A stretch of DNA of 64,000 nt from Geosiphon pyriformis (Eukaryota > Glomeromycota > Glomeromycetes > Archaeosporales > Geosiphonaceae): the NCBI GenBank assembly GCA_016748015.1, contig JAAOMT010000263.1:129993-193992 (forward strand), given 5' to 3'. This document shows, piece after piece, positions 12,127 through 24,537 of the stretch; the stretch's first letter is position 1; the number at the start of each line of letters is the position of its first letter. The position numbers and the translations under genes are program-made. Under the pieces are notes generated by a model that made no database searches, was not told where the DNA came from, and saw only the letters and a list, made by a program, of their open reading frames with translations.

Positions 12127-12849
12127 ATGCTTTCTAAATTTATATATATCTTGATAATTTTTTCCCTTGTTCCCCTTTTCATCTATGATTTTTCTTGTGC
12201 TGTTTCCCTTTCACGAAGTCAAATAAAAAAACGTGAAGGGGGTAATAATAACGGAAACGGAAACGTTGGTAATGGCTTTGGTAGTAATACTAATGAAAGT
12301 AATACTGGAAATAACAATGTAGACAGTAGAATTCCTAAAGCTGCTCCATATATTTCACCTGGAACTTCATCGTCCACTTCCTCTTCATCTAAAGTTTCAC
12401 CATCCAATTTTCCATCAAAAGTTTCACCATCCAATCTTCCATCAAAAGTTTCACAATCCATTCCTCCATCTACAAAAACAGTTCCTGTACCTACTTCAAA
12501 ACAGCCTAAACCTAATAGTTCCTCAAAGAAAGGTAAACCTAGCGCAACACCAACTCAAAAAGCTGATAAAAAATGTGATGGTATTCGAGTTCCGAAGGGT
12601 TATAGACCTCTAGAAGCACATAGAAAAGTAAAGAAGGCTAGTAAGCGTAAAAATAAACAGAAAAATCAAAAACATCAACTAATTCCCTCTAGACCTGCAT
12701 ATATAAATGCAAACTCCCGATACGAATTTACACTTAGTCCTAATTGGATTCAAAATATTATTGATGGGGTTGCTCCACTGACAAAACTTGATTTTGATTG
12801 TTTACCCTTTTCTGATTTCATACCTGGATATGTTCCTGTTCCAAAGTAA
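12127..12849 (+). CDS. Secreted Kex2-site protein, paralogue B
   Basis: A single exon encodes 240 residues. A signal peptide covers about residues 1-25 and is followed by Lys-Lys-Arg at 34-36, a Kex2-type site. A Gly/Asn-rich segment (NNNGNGNVGNGFGSNTNES) aligns with paralogue A. The middle is longer than in A: a Ser/Pro-rich, probably O-glycosylated region holding three copies of the nonapeptide KVSPSNFPS (27-bp repeats at 12391-12471), then a very basic linker (KVKKASKRKNKQKNQKH). The C-terminal module repeats the DKKCDGIRVPKGYRP and SPNWIQNIIDGVAP motifs with the two cysteines kept. The pair clearly arose by tandem duplication, followed by divergence confined mostly to the linker. Function unknown. 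Confidence 0.85.
   Translation: MLSKFIYILIIFSLVPLFIYDFSCAVSLSRSQIKKREGGNNNGNGNVGNGFGSNTNESNTGNNNVDSRIPKAAPYISPGTSSSTSSSSKVSPSNFPSKVSPSNLPSKVSQSIPPSTKTVPVPTSKQPKPNSSSKKGKPSATPTQKADKKCDGIRVPKGYRPLEAHRKVKKASKRKNKQKNQKHQLIPSRPAYINANSRYEFTLSPNWIQNIIDGVAPLTKLDFDCLPFSDFIPGYVPVPK
12391..12471 (+). repeat. 27-bp coding repeat, three copies
   Basis: Three contiguous 27-base units begin AAAGTTTCACCATCCAAT or a close variant and encode the nonapeptide series KVSPSNxPS. They are in frame and absent from paralogue A, so the array expanded after the gene duplication. Confidence 0.9.
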
Positions 12850-15570
12850 ATGTTTTAATCTCTTATAAAATTATATATTTGGCGACTAAATAGATTAATT
12901 AGGTAAATTTGCAATGTATTTTAAACACTATCAAGGATTCAAATTAATTAGATGAATATTTTTATCTAAATACATATTTTTCTCTTTTTTGTGCATATAG
13001 CTTTTATTAAAATTTAATTTCAAGACTTTTTGTGTTTCATTCACATTTATGGGGTTATTTCGCATGAAATGGAATTTAAATGGAATTTAAAATTTTGAAA
13101 TAAAAAACTAAAGATTTTTTGGTTATATTATTATGTTGAATACTTTACTCATTTAATTTAATTGAAATTCTATTTAAAAAAACTAAAAAGAAGAAAATAA
13201 ACTATATTAATGTTCGTGTCTCTTAAAGCTCACTTACTGAACTAAATTTGGGTTACTAAAAAAGGTAGTAATTCCTTCAAACTATCAAAAACTGTGGGCC
13301 GGAATTATAAAATTCGTATTTTTTTGGAACTTGGAACCGTTATTAAAAAGATTCACATTTCCGGTGTAACTTGCTCTTTGTATTTTTTTTCAAGCGGATA
13401 AGATCTAAAGTACCCTTGAAATTTTCATGGATCATATTAAATAAATATTTTTGCAGAAATAAAATGATAAAATTTTGAGTTTAAAAAAACAATTTTTTCC
13501 ATTTTAATTTAAACTGCCTATTCTGCTTTTAATGTTATTATTTATCTGAAAATAGCAATTTGTAAAATGATGAAAAATTTTAAGTCTTTGAAGAATTCAT
13601 ATTGTATCCACATTTGAAAATGATTTATTTAAATTATTGAATTGTATTGTAAAACAACTTTGAAGATGTATTCCTGTTTTAATAATTCACAAGAATCAGC
13701 TCATTTTATCAAGTATTTTTAGCAGATTAATTTTGAGTGATTTCACTCTACCAGTTTAATATTGAAACATTTGGAATCAATCACATTTATTCAACCCCTT
13801 GAGTCTGACAAAGAATTTATTTCATGTTAAAATTTTTTTGATGATTAAAAAATTATTATATTTCTTTCACTTTATTTAAATTTTTTGAATTTATTTTATC
13901 ACATATACTTTAAATTTTCTATGATCTTGCTCTTGAGTATAAAGTGAATTACTTTCTATATTTATTCATTTACCCAGTTTCATTTATGCTCGAAATCTAT
14001 GAAGCATAAATTGTTCACTAATTCATTTTTTGCATAAAAAGGCTTTAAATGATTTTGTAAGTATTTTTTCAGAATAAAATTACAAGCACAAACCCATATT
14101 CAAATTTTTTTGGAATCGAATTGTTAAAAGAATATCAGGAGTACGTAAATATATTTAAGACAATTATCAAAAGCTTTGCTGAATAATTTTTGAATAATTA
14201 TGATTAAAAATTTTGGAAGAAAGCAATTTTTGATTCAGTGGTTTCAAATGAAAAAAGATATATATAGCTGAAAAAAATTGATAATATTATATATTTTTAA
14301 GTACAAAAACCACTTATCTGACTATCCCAGCCCAATTATGGCATTGATTGTCTTGAAAATGTAATTAAAGTAAATGCAAAGTAAAGTAAACAGTTCCATC
14401 AGTTATATCTAGGATTGTTTTTGCAATTAACTCTATATTTGCAATTGGCGCTACCATTAACAATTAGCAAGTTTTAAATTTATCTACCAAATATTTGGTT
14501 CCATGAAAAAATAGTAAGGCACAAAAACTATTGAAAGATAGATTGGGGCTCTGACGTATGTTTTTTTAATGGATAAGAAATCAAGCCATTTGTCTGAGTC
14601 TGAGTGACTTGGTTTTAAGACAAAAATTTGTGAATAAAGATAAATGAAGTATCGTCAATTTTTAATGAGGTCAAAATATGCATCAATAATAAGCTGCTCG
14701 CTCTAATTCATATTCAGAATCCTGATTAACTGTTTGTAGATAAATACCACTAGCTGAAAGTGGTTTTATAAAGGTGAAAGAAGATGAGAAAATTGAGAAT
14801 CGTTAAAATGGGACTCAAAAAAGAATATTTTTGGGTAATAAAATTACCAGTGTTGTCAGTAGTTATGATAAAAACGAAAGCTAAAATGGTGTAAGTTAAT
14901 TGTGTTGAAAGTAGAGCAAGTGTCAATAGCTCAACAAGCTCTAATGAATTAATGTATGCTAAAAATCGACACAATTTAGCATGGATATACTTACAAGCAT
15001 AAAATAGAAAGATATTCCTTCAATCCTAATTGAATAAGATATAAGCTTTTGCGCATTTTAAAACTTTGATGGAGAATTCGATAAAAATATTATGCATGTA
15101 AATGATTTCCTTTCTTGATTTTAAGCTTCATCTTAATATCAATCATAACATATTTTATGAAGAATTCTTTCAAGGCTTTCTTTGAATCAATTCAAATATT
15201 GCTAGACCTGAATATTTTGACCGACCTCAATATAACTTCTTTGAAAAACCAACTATTCTTGAGATATTTTCCATTCCACAAAATCAGATTTCGTACCAAG
15301 AATTTCGACCCATTCATATTAAAAGGTTTCAAAACAAAAATTTTCTTTGGAATTTTTTTTTTAGAGATTTTATATTCTTCCAAAACAAAAAAAGTGAAAT
15401 GATGCAAATTTACAAGTGAACATATGAGTATAATATTTACACACAAATCTAGCGATGAAAACTCAACTCATTCTCAGAAAAGATTTGACATTCGATTTTA
15501 ATTTGTGATTGATAGATTCTTTATGACCTGACTATTACGTGAAAGATCACTCAAGTGTTTCTGTGAGATA
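12850..15570. other. Intergenic, no gene recognised
   Basis: A+T-rich. Open frames at 14750-14974 and 15115-15446 overlap on opposite strands and show no family features. No RNA gene or repeat stands out. Confidence 0.5.
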
Positions 15571-16485
15571 TTAGTTTATATTCTTTTTAGAAATGCATGT
15601 TCGTGATCTCGGAGCCCAAGAGTGTGGATTTTGACTTTTCATCTTTTGTATTATTAATTTAGATGAATCGTAGATTTTAGGAAACTGACTAATGACCATA
15701 TTTGCAGTATGCTTGGGATCTAAAAGAGATTTTGAGACCTTAACATGATCCAGTTTTGTTAAAGGCATCAAAGAAATGTGTTGAGTCTTTTTGCTACCAC
15801 CCTTTTGAATAACAGTTTGATCACTTTTTGGCTTAGATGAAAACCTTTTAATTTTCGAATCGATCTGAAATTTGCTTGCTTTCTTTGGTTGGTTGGTTTG
15901 TGTCAAAACTGGTTTCAAAGTTTCCCTAACTTTCTGTATCAAGGGTAGATTAATTTTGGGCGATTTAGCAATGCTAATGTTGCTAGAATGTCTCTTGAGA
16001 GATTTTCCTTTCTGGATTGATTTATTGTGGTTTTGTTGGATTGGAAAAGGTTTAATTGATTCTTTCCTGGTTGAAGTTAAATACCATTCAAGGCTAAGTT
16101 TGAATGAGTGAGGAACCGGCTCTTGCAAAATCTTTGCCTTTAATTTCAAATAACGAGTGGGTTTTTGTTCGTCGAGTCCGAGATACCCACCATACGGCAC
16201 GTTGTCTTTCTCGTTTTTCTTCATACAGTCAGTATGATTTACTTCCAAAGATTGAATACAAGACACTTCCACTGATTTTGTTTGGGCTTTTGATGGCTGC
16301 ATTGGCCGGAACCAAGTCTCCAAAGGTTCCTTAGGCACTTTAGCATTTTCAATCTCGGCCTTCTTCTGCAAGAAGGTAAGAATTGGACATGTTTTTTTAT
16401 TTGAGACAATGAGACCCATATAGAAAGGATAAGGGGTTGGTTGCGAACAAGGAGCTTGGGTAGTTAAGGCGATATTGAAAGGCAT
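15571..16485 (-). CDS. Unrecognised basic protein, family member 1
   Basis: A single exon. I chose the ATG at 16485 (MPFNIALTTQ, 304 residues) because it lines up with the starts of the two relatives; an upstream in-frame ATG at 16518 would add 11 residues. The protein has no signal peptide or membrane helix and is Lys/Ser/Pro-rich. Shared blocks in order: PYPFYMGLIVSNKKT then PILTFLQKK and an acidic residue; LETWFRP; GGYLGLDEQKPTRYLKLKAK then I.QEP and F.LSLEWYL; a long variable basic region; a C-terminal basic Cys motif (SRTCISKKN). Members 2 (24538) and 3 (33791) have the same order. I know no domain with these motifs. The high charge and apparent disorder suggest a nucleic-acid or scaffold role, but that is a guess. 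Confidence 0.75.
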   Translation of the reverse strand: MPFNIALTTQAPCSQPTPYPFYMGLIVSNKKTCPILTFLQKKAEIENAKVPKEPLETWFRPMQPSKAQTKSVEVSCIQSLEVNHTDCMKKNEKDNVPYGGYLGLDEQKPTRYLKLKAKILQEPVPHSFKLSLEWYLTSTRKESIKPFPIQQNHNKSIQKGKSLKRHSSNISIAKSPKINLPLIQKVRETLKPVLTQTNQPKKASKFQIDSKIKRFSSKPKSDQTVIQKGGSKKTQHISLMPLTKLDHVKVSKSLLDPKHTANMVISQFPKIYDSSKLIIQKMKSQNPHSWAPRSRTCISKKNIN

Positions 16486-19262
16486 TTTGTGTTTGTAATT
16501 CTCAAGAAATTTAAACAAAATATTTGTTCAAGTAAGTAAGTGAAAAGTGATCGGAAACGACTAGCTGTTTGAAAGAAGATTTCGATTGTGATATCGATTG
16601 CTTTTGATTCCTGTTTCACTTGGTTAAAAATCTGGTTTTTTGAACTGATTTCGATTGAAGCCCCCAAAAATTATGTTTGATTTTATATAAAGCCCCGAAT
16701 TATAATGAGCATTCTATTCGACATCTTGAAACATAAGATTTTTGCATACATCTCGCTCTAATTAAATCTGATCCTGCGTGAAAAGGAGTTTTTAAGAATC
16801 AAGGCTCCTAGTGTAATCAACAAATAATTCAGTATTGAAATTTACAATTTACAGATAGCGTTTTCGCATACGTGAGTCAAAAAATATGATTTTTTTATGA
16901 TGATTTGTTTTCATGTAATCAAAAGAAAATCCCTAGCCTTGGAATTAATCTTTCATGCATTAAATCCAAAAAACCACCCTTTTGGAAACCAAAAGAATGT
17001 AATTTTTGGTTAATGATTTTTTTAGTGATTTTTTTGTTCTTGATGATCAATTATTTTTAATATGCAGGTAATAATAATATTCCTGCTTGTTGTATTGTCG
17101 ATTTTTATAATCCAAATATAGATTTCGAGAATCTAAGTTTAACCTCATGTCAAAAGTTTAATAATGTGAAGAAATTAGTAAATTTACATTGCTCGTTAAT
17201 AAATTATATTTGCTAGGAGCCTGCGAAGAATTCATTTAAATCATATATTCATCCCTTGATTTTTCAGCAGATGAAATAGTTTAGATTCTATTTTGCGAAA
17301 AAAATTTAAAAATAGAATTTTCGAAACTTTAAGAGTTTAGTGTCTCGACTTTGACTTCCGAAATATTTGATCAATAAAAGTATATTTTTTTATTTGGTAG
17401 ATTTTTTAGAATTTTCCAAAGTTAAAATATAAAAATCACTTGACAAATGAGAAGTTAGCTTGCTTTAAAAATTGTAATCATTATAGATTGTTTAAAATTA
17501 ATTTGCCCCTATGTTTCAAGTATTAATTTTTCGTTGGTGTTTAAAAGCCTTGGAAGTTTCTTTTTTGAGATTTATGGAATTATAAGTTAAGAATGTTCCG
17601 CATGCAGTAAACTTTGTTGATCAAGAATTCTTAAGATTTGAGTTTATTATTTAAGTTTAAAATTAGAAGGAAATTTTCAATAGCTTAAAGCCCAAAAATT
17701 CAGGTTATCTTTTGATACCATAATTTAAAGGGAAAAGAATCAAATTTTAGATTGTTAAATCTTGAACACCAGATTTTGGTGATTTTTATCATGCCAGAAT
17801 AAAACCCTTAAATTTTTCGCTCCAAAAAGTAATCGTTGTAATGATGACTTTATTCAAGATTAGCAAAAAGGCTTTCAAACTACGATTGGTGATAAGTATC
17901 GATGCCAAGAGAAAAATTCAATTGGAATCGAGGAATTGGCGTGGGAAAAAAGCTTTAAATTTGGGAAATATCACTTGGAAAATAGTTGACGAGTGAATTT
18001 TTAACTTTAATCTTCGATTTATGTCAGATTTGTTTGAAAATCGATGAGGATGAGCGAAATGTTTTAACCATCTGCTTTTTGTAAAGATATATGCGTAGAA
18101 TTCCAAGGTACTTTTATTTTTTAAAGAGACAGCTCTTTGTAAAACCAGCTATAAGATCGGTGAAAAAAATTTTTGCCTTAAGAAAATCACAAAAATAAAA
18201 GTTTAAAAATTGTAAATCTTCCTTAACAATGAATAATGGTTTTAAGAGATTTCATCTAATTATTGGCAAAACCTTTTTTTGAATATTGAAGTCCTGGATT
18301 GACCGTTTTCGCAAATTTAAATTGGAGTTATTATCACGCTTCATTTTTCTAGGTTTTTTGTAAGAATTTTGTCAGTTCAAACTTTAAAAAAAGCTTATTT
18401 ATCAAAAAATGTTGACATATCTAGATTGACTATTCGCGAAAATAGACAGATAAATACACAAATAAATAAATTTTTTGAAAAACCTGAAAGAAATGAGAGT
18501 GCTGTAATTTTAGTTGGTCTTTATGCTAAACGATTTGAACTCAAAATATCTAACATTGTTTTTCCAGTTGTTGTTTTCACCAGAATGAGATATCTTGTGA
18601 AAAATAGGAGAATTGATTTTATAATTTTTTAAACTTCTTGAATAATTTATTTATTCTCAGCAAATAAAATGAATTATCACATTATCTTTATCTAAAAGCA
18701 AAACTTTAAAGATTAACAAATTGGTTCAAAAACACTAATTCTCTTGCCATAATGACTAAAAACACTAAAAATAAAAAAATTCTTTCATTTTTAAAAATAA
18801 TCAATTGAAAAGTGCCTACCATTTCTAAATATTGAAACAAACTTAATGAATAATAAATTCATTGTTATTTTCTTAGTAAAATTTTCAAAAGGTATGTAAA
18901 AATATCCTGATCAAATTTATTTTTGAAAACAAAAAAAGTATTATTCACTTTGAAATCTTAATTATTGGCTTTATCAAGTTTCGCAATGAAAATTTATTCT
19001 CTTTAAAAGTTGAAGAGCCATGCTCAAAGTATAAAAAAAAGTCAATTTGTAATTTTTGCTTTAAATTGACATTCATTGTAAGCATCCTTAGTTGAGGTAT
19101 TCATTGATCCTTTTGCTCCTAGTTCATCACAAATTTGCTTTAGAAGCATTGCACTTGCCCATTAAGAAAAGTTATTTTATTCAAATGAGAAATCTTGATT
19201 AGAAAATAATTTCATTCCCAATTTAATTGTCAAAGGGAGAATTTTACGTGTTGCTGTACAAT
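16486..19262. other. Intergenic, no gene recognised
   Basis: The first 200 bases hold the upstream region of family member 1, including a TTTATATAAA element near 16681-16691. An 87-codon open frame at 18369-18632 starts at TTG and resembles nothing known. The rest is A+T-rich. Confidence 0.5.
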
Positions 19263-20082
19263 AACCCGGTAATTCTTTTGCTCATTTCGAGGTCAGCTGA
19301 AACGCAATGCGCGAGTGAATCGTTTGGTAGTCGGTCAATAAAAAGGTTACCTTAAATTTGAATTACCTATTTGAAGTAGCCGTAATGAGAGTATTGAGAC
19401 AACGATTTTATAACTTATAAAAAATTGAAAGGTTTCATTTCTTTGAATAAAATATTTAACTTGTTAAATGAGCTTTTGTCGTATCAGTCGCATGATGATC
19501 CATAACTTTAAACAAGATTTGGTGGGCTCTTGTCGTACCAAACTTAGATGGTTTTGAAAATAGCTAGATTCTTTTTATAAACAATACTGTGCATGCAATA
19601 ACTAATTGATGGTGACGATAAAGTAGTTTCTCTATTGAAAAATCAAATATTAAAACATGCATACTAAACTCTGAAATTTTAAGCTAGAAAAAGATCTTTA
19701 ATTCTTATATTTTACTCATGGCACCCCAACAATTTTTTCAGGCTTTATCTCAGGATTTCGGGAGCTTATTGAATAATCAAATTTTCTCTGATGTTAGAAT
19801 TGTCGTGGGCAAGACACAAAACACCAGAACTTTTAATGCTCATTCGCCAATTTTAGGAGCGAGATCATCATATTTTGTCAGGGCACTCTCTAATGATTGT
19901 GTTAAAAGAGAAAATAATACCATTATTATCCACATACCCAATATACCACCTAGAATTTTTGAAGTGGTTCTTAGGTAGGTATATTTAGTTTCCTTAACAG
20001 TATTTAACTCAAATGATTCACCTGTTCTATTTTTCTGGACAGATATATTTATAATGGCGAAATTTCTCTTGAAGAACACGGA
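19263..20082 (+). repeat. Right arm of the inverted duplication
   Basis: Inverted near-copy of 1..850: upstream DNA, exon 1, intron and the start of exon 2 of the BTB-TLDc gene. Since position 1 of the window pairs with 20082, the true extent into the rest of the gene cannot be determined here. Confidence 0.9.
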
Positions 20083-21228
20083 ATACTTGCGATCTTGGAA
20101 TTGCTTGTTGCTGCTGATGAGCTCAGTTTGAAAAATCTCACAAACTACCTGGAAGACTATCTAATTGAACATCATGCAAAAATGCTAGAGGAAAACTTTG
20201 CCTCTTTGCATGAAACATCATTTATGCATGATTCGTTCAAAAAGCTACAAGAATTCTGCACCCAAATAGCTGCTAAAAGTCCAGCTATAATCTTCAGATC
20301 CCAAGATTTCACCTCCCTTAATAAAAGTTTTCTTTCTTCGATTTTATCCCGGAATGACCTTATCATGGAAGAATCTCAAATTTGGGAAAAGGTTGTGGAA
20401 TGGGGAGTTGCTAAATTGGGTAGCAATATTGATATAAAAGAAATCTCTAACTGGACAGATGAAAACTTTGAAGCCTTTAAGGAAATAATTGAAGAATTTC
20501 TACCTTTAATCCGGTTCTTTCATATATCTTCGGTTGACTTCTACTACAAAGTAAAACCGTTTGAAAAAATCTTGCCCGAAACTTTATATGAGGATCTTTT
20601 ACATCATTATTTGGTACCGGGGAGTCATCAAATGTCTGTAGACGCTCAGCCATTACGTTGTTCTCGATTAAATGTTGATTCGAAGCTTCTTCGATTGCAT
20701 AATGTAGAGCAGCTTGATCACTGGATTCAGGGGAAAGACGAAAATACTCCTTACCAAAACCAACTTGAATATGATTTTGATTTGTTACTTCGAGGCAGTC
20801 GAGACGGATTCAGTCCAGCTGATTTTCATCGATTATGCGATAATAAAGGAGCAACAGTTAGTGTTATCAAAGTGAAAGGAACTGGTCAATTAATTGGTGG
20901 GTATACCCAAGCATCTTGGGATTCTAGGAATGGATTTTTAAATGGAACAGGAAGTTTTATTTTTTCTCTTGGAGATGGCAAAGCTGAAAATGCTAAACTT
21001 AGCAAATCTATTTCCGATAATGGACCTTATGGTGCATCAAATCGTGGACCAGAATTTGGCTGGAATAGTATTGTAATGAAAAGTGAAGATTTTCAAAATA
21101 GGCCTGGATGCTCTTATGGAAAGGATTTAAATTATGAGCACACGATAATGCCTAATTCAGAAAATGAACAAGTAGACTTCTTTGTCGAGGAGTATGAAGT
21201 TTTTCGAATCAGAAAACATGAAACTTAG
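19718..21228 (+). CDS. BTB-BACK-TLDc domain protein
   Basis: Exons 19718..19974 and 20043..21228 (intron GTAGGT...ACAG, 68 nt) encode 480 residues. The BTB fold is at about 20-120 (SDVRIVVG, ARSSYF, RYIYNGEIS, LLVAADEL); a BACK-type helical region follows at about 125-280 with the HHYLVPGSHQ linker; the TLDc domain covers about 300-478, with SRDGFSPADFHRLCDNKG, TGQLIGGYTQASW, SFIFSLGDG, EFGWNSIVM and the terminal FFVEEYEVFRI. BTB-BACK proteins commonly recruit substrates to Cullin-3 ligases, and TLDc is linked to oxidative-stress responses and V-ATPase binding; which applies here is not known. The length and architecture match the paralogues at 53999 and 57247, so the gene appears intact. Confidence 0.92.
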
Positions 21229-22734
21229 TTCATATAAATCAAATAATTGAGTTTTTATATTTTCTAAAGTTTATATCAAAAAGGGCTTCCTATTTTAGAA
21301 ATTTGTACGAGTAAAGTATTTTATAGCCTATTACTCTAAGTATAAAATAAATAACAGAATGGATATTAAGTATTATTCATTTATTTTAATGATCAGAACA
21401 TTCTGAATATATGAAGCTTTTTTTTGAATAACATTAGTTAGAGCTTGGAAAAATAATAAAAATATTGCTCATTTAAAATTCTTTGAGTTCACTTTTTGAA
21501 GATATTAAACCATAAAATGCTTCAAGATCTTTTTATTTATCGTGTTATTCATTAAATAGCATTAGAAAAGTCACTTCTACATGTTTCAGCATGATTATAT
21601 TTGTTCGCTATTCAAAGTGTAAATTTAGATTTAATATAAATAAATGTCGATGGTATTTAGTATTTACTGGGAAGTGGCATTGAAAGAGATAATCTGAAAA
21701 AGTAAACTTAAAATTCGAATTAAGAGACTTGAAAGATTTAATCATGGTTATCTTGAAAATATATTTATTTTTTATTCATTCTAACAATGTCAATCAAGAA
21801 ACGTGATTGAAAAATTAATAGGTAACTCTGCTTAGCAGTTTATTAACTATTTCAATAAAATCTTGCATAAAAAGAGTTTTTCCTTTATTAGCAAGAAACA
21901 TCGCTAAGCAATCAACATGCTATTCATTCAATCCTTATAATGATTTTTATGAATCAGATTATAATAAATTTATTGTCCTTTTATTTTGGAACAATTCATT
22001 AACTTTTAATTTGCTAAATTCTGATGAATATTAGATATTAAATAATTCTAAAGATTTATGTTATTCAAAAATATCTATTTATGATGAAAACTTCAATTTA
22101 GTATTTGAAAAGCAATACTATTTTTAAGATTTAATTCAAGTTCAATATATAAAATAAATATATTGTCAGTTTAATATTTTAGACTGAAAATATATTCAAT
22201 CATGATGGGCTTAGATTCTTAAGAAAAATGATATTTTGCTAATCTGAATTCAAGATTTAAAGTTGATTTAGAAAGTATATTTTTAACAAGGCTTTGAAAG
22301 TTTTGTTCATAAATTAAGAATATTTTTATTTTAAAATCACTAAAAATTAGCTCAATATTCTAATCAGCAAATGAGTAAAAATTAGAGAAATTAGCTTTTA
22401 AATAAAATCTTCCTTGTAAAAAAGAAATTAATTTAATACACATAAACCGCGCTGCAAAAACTTGATATTTTTATATATAGATATCATAAAATCCAAATTC
22501 AAAAACATCTCTTCATTGATAGACTACTTAAAAAAGATGTCATATTTATTTCAATTGAACAAAAATCTATTGAAAACCATTTTTCCCAAAAATATTAATT
22601 GATCATTTTTTTAAGTTGATATTTCCTACAGAAATTTATTTTATCCCTGCACATATAATTTCAAGATTATTCATTACGACTAAAAGTATTTTCATGAACC
22701 ACAATCTTAAAAATTACATAAATTAAGTTTTATG
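21229..22734. other. Intergenic, nothing recognised
   Basis: A+T-rich sequence after the BTB-TLDc stop codon. No frames or repeats with support. Confidence 0.5.
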
Positions 22735-22910
22735 TTTTCTCATTTGAAAAAATTCATACTTCTCGACAAAAGAAGTAAACAAAATTCATTTTTTGAATCA
22801 GGGATTATCGCGTGCTCATATAATGAATCATTTTGACAAGGGCATCTAATACAATTTTCAAAATCTTTACTTTCCATTGCAATACTCAACTGCTCTAATG
22901 AGGTATATTG
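22735..22910 (-). pseudogene. Relic of a TLDc C-terminus
   Basis: Read on the minus strand, this stretch aligns with the last about 60 codons of the gene at 57247-58408. Shared strings on the plus strand include the ATTATCGCGTGCTCATAT core (codons for YEHAI), CTTCTCGACAAAA (codons for the final EEYE region) and the preceding cysteine-rich part. It carries indels, frame breaks and substitutions and has no upstream domains, so it is the remnant of a fifth BTB-TLDc copy that stood on the minus strand about 1.5 kb from the intact gene. Confidence 0.75.
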
Positions 22911-24537
22911 TTTCTAATGACAAATAGTGTTATAGACAAAAACTTTAAAGAATAAATGATATGACCTAGAATCAAAGGTTGCTTTTATAAAGCTGACCAT
23001 GCTGAGTGTTGAGAAGTTTTTCTTATTACTTTTTATTAAGGTTTTAATTTCAAAGCTCCTTAGTATATATATATATCAACAGTAAAGGAACAAGTCCTTT
23101 CTCTTCTGATTAGGTAATGCTTTTTTAAGCAGCGTACATATTTATATTTGGCTTAAGAAACGCATTAACTTTTTTAAAAAAATTTAAAATTAAATAATAT
23201 AATAATTCTAATATAACATTGATCTAATTCTGTTGTGGTGTCTTTATTAAATCTTGCTTAATTTCAAAATTATAATATATCATCTAATGAAATTCATCAA
23301 TTTCTATAAAAGAAATATATATATATAAAACAATATTTTATTAAAATATAGTGTTTAAATAATAAAAATTCCAAGGGTTAACAAAATATTAGCATATTCT
23401 TTTGAACTTTTAATTGGTTTTATTATTGTCAAAGAATCAATATAATATTTATTAGTTTTTTGCCATATTTGCATATAATCATCTAATTTAAAAAATGCAA
23501 TTTAATTATATATGATTTATTATTTCTTATTCATGCAATATTTTTTAATTCAAATAAACAAAATAACTTTTAATTATATATTTCTCATAAATGTTTGTAT
23601 TTATAATAAAATTTTCAATTTTGTGTTTAATTAATATGTAATGTTATCAAAAGAAACAAAATAAATTTTTATGAAATTAGTCAAAAAACCTTTAATATTG
23701 AATAATAATCTTATTATACTGCTTTGATAATAAATTCAATTTGATTTATATATCTTAAATATATATTTTAATTTAGTTTAATTTGTTTTTTACGTTTTCT
23801 ATTTATTTAAAAAATGATTTCAGCGGTAAACTATTTTTTGGTCAATTGAATTAATTTTATTATACAATTATTGATATAAATCGTTATAATACATTTAAAA
23901 AAATATATTTTTCAATACATTAAGTCATTATTTTAATAAAAACCTTTAAAAACCATATCAAGTTTAAAGCAGATTAGTTATAATAGTATAAATATATTTA
24001 TAATTGGTTTTAAAAAAACTAAAAGTTTTTTAAGTTTCAAAATTAAATTAATTATTTAAAGAGTCAATTGCTATCATTTTTGTTTCGAACTTTTGATAAA
24101 AAAGTTTAAATTGGGGTTAATATTTAAAAAGCAAACTGATTTCAATGTTTTTATTTAAATAACAAAATTTATAATATCTAGGTAGCTGATTGCAATATTT
24201 AAAAAAAATAATTTCATTATAATAATTCTATTTTTTATGATTACATAACAAATAATTAAATTGTCAATAATTCAATGCTGAACTTAAAGATCTCTTTTTA
24301 AATATCAGAATAATAGTCAGTTTTTCAGCACCATTATGATTCGATAAATTATTTAAGCTAAAAAAATTGGGTCACTTTATTGAACTATTTTGGAGTGATT
24401 ACTATTTTATTTGTAGCGAAAATTTGTTTTAAATTTACAATATTGGATTTATGAGTGAAATATTTACAAAATAGTCTAGCGAAGATAATGGAATTGGATT
24501 TCAAGTGTGATTGTCGAGGTTCTTTAATAGCCAAGAA
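22911..24537. other. Intergenic, very A+T-rich
   Basis: Only A+T-rich sequence with short TA runs (near 23065 and 23315) was seen; no gene. Confidence 0.5.

Noticed and set aside
15115-15446. Overlapping frames on both strands
   Set aside because: Phe/Lys/Ile-rich chance frames in A+T-rich DNA with no start context or motif.
18369-18632. 87-codon frame
   Set aside because: It starts with TTG, has no relative in the window and no domain; kept only as a mention.
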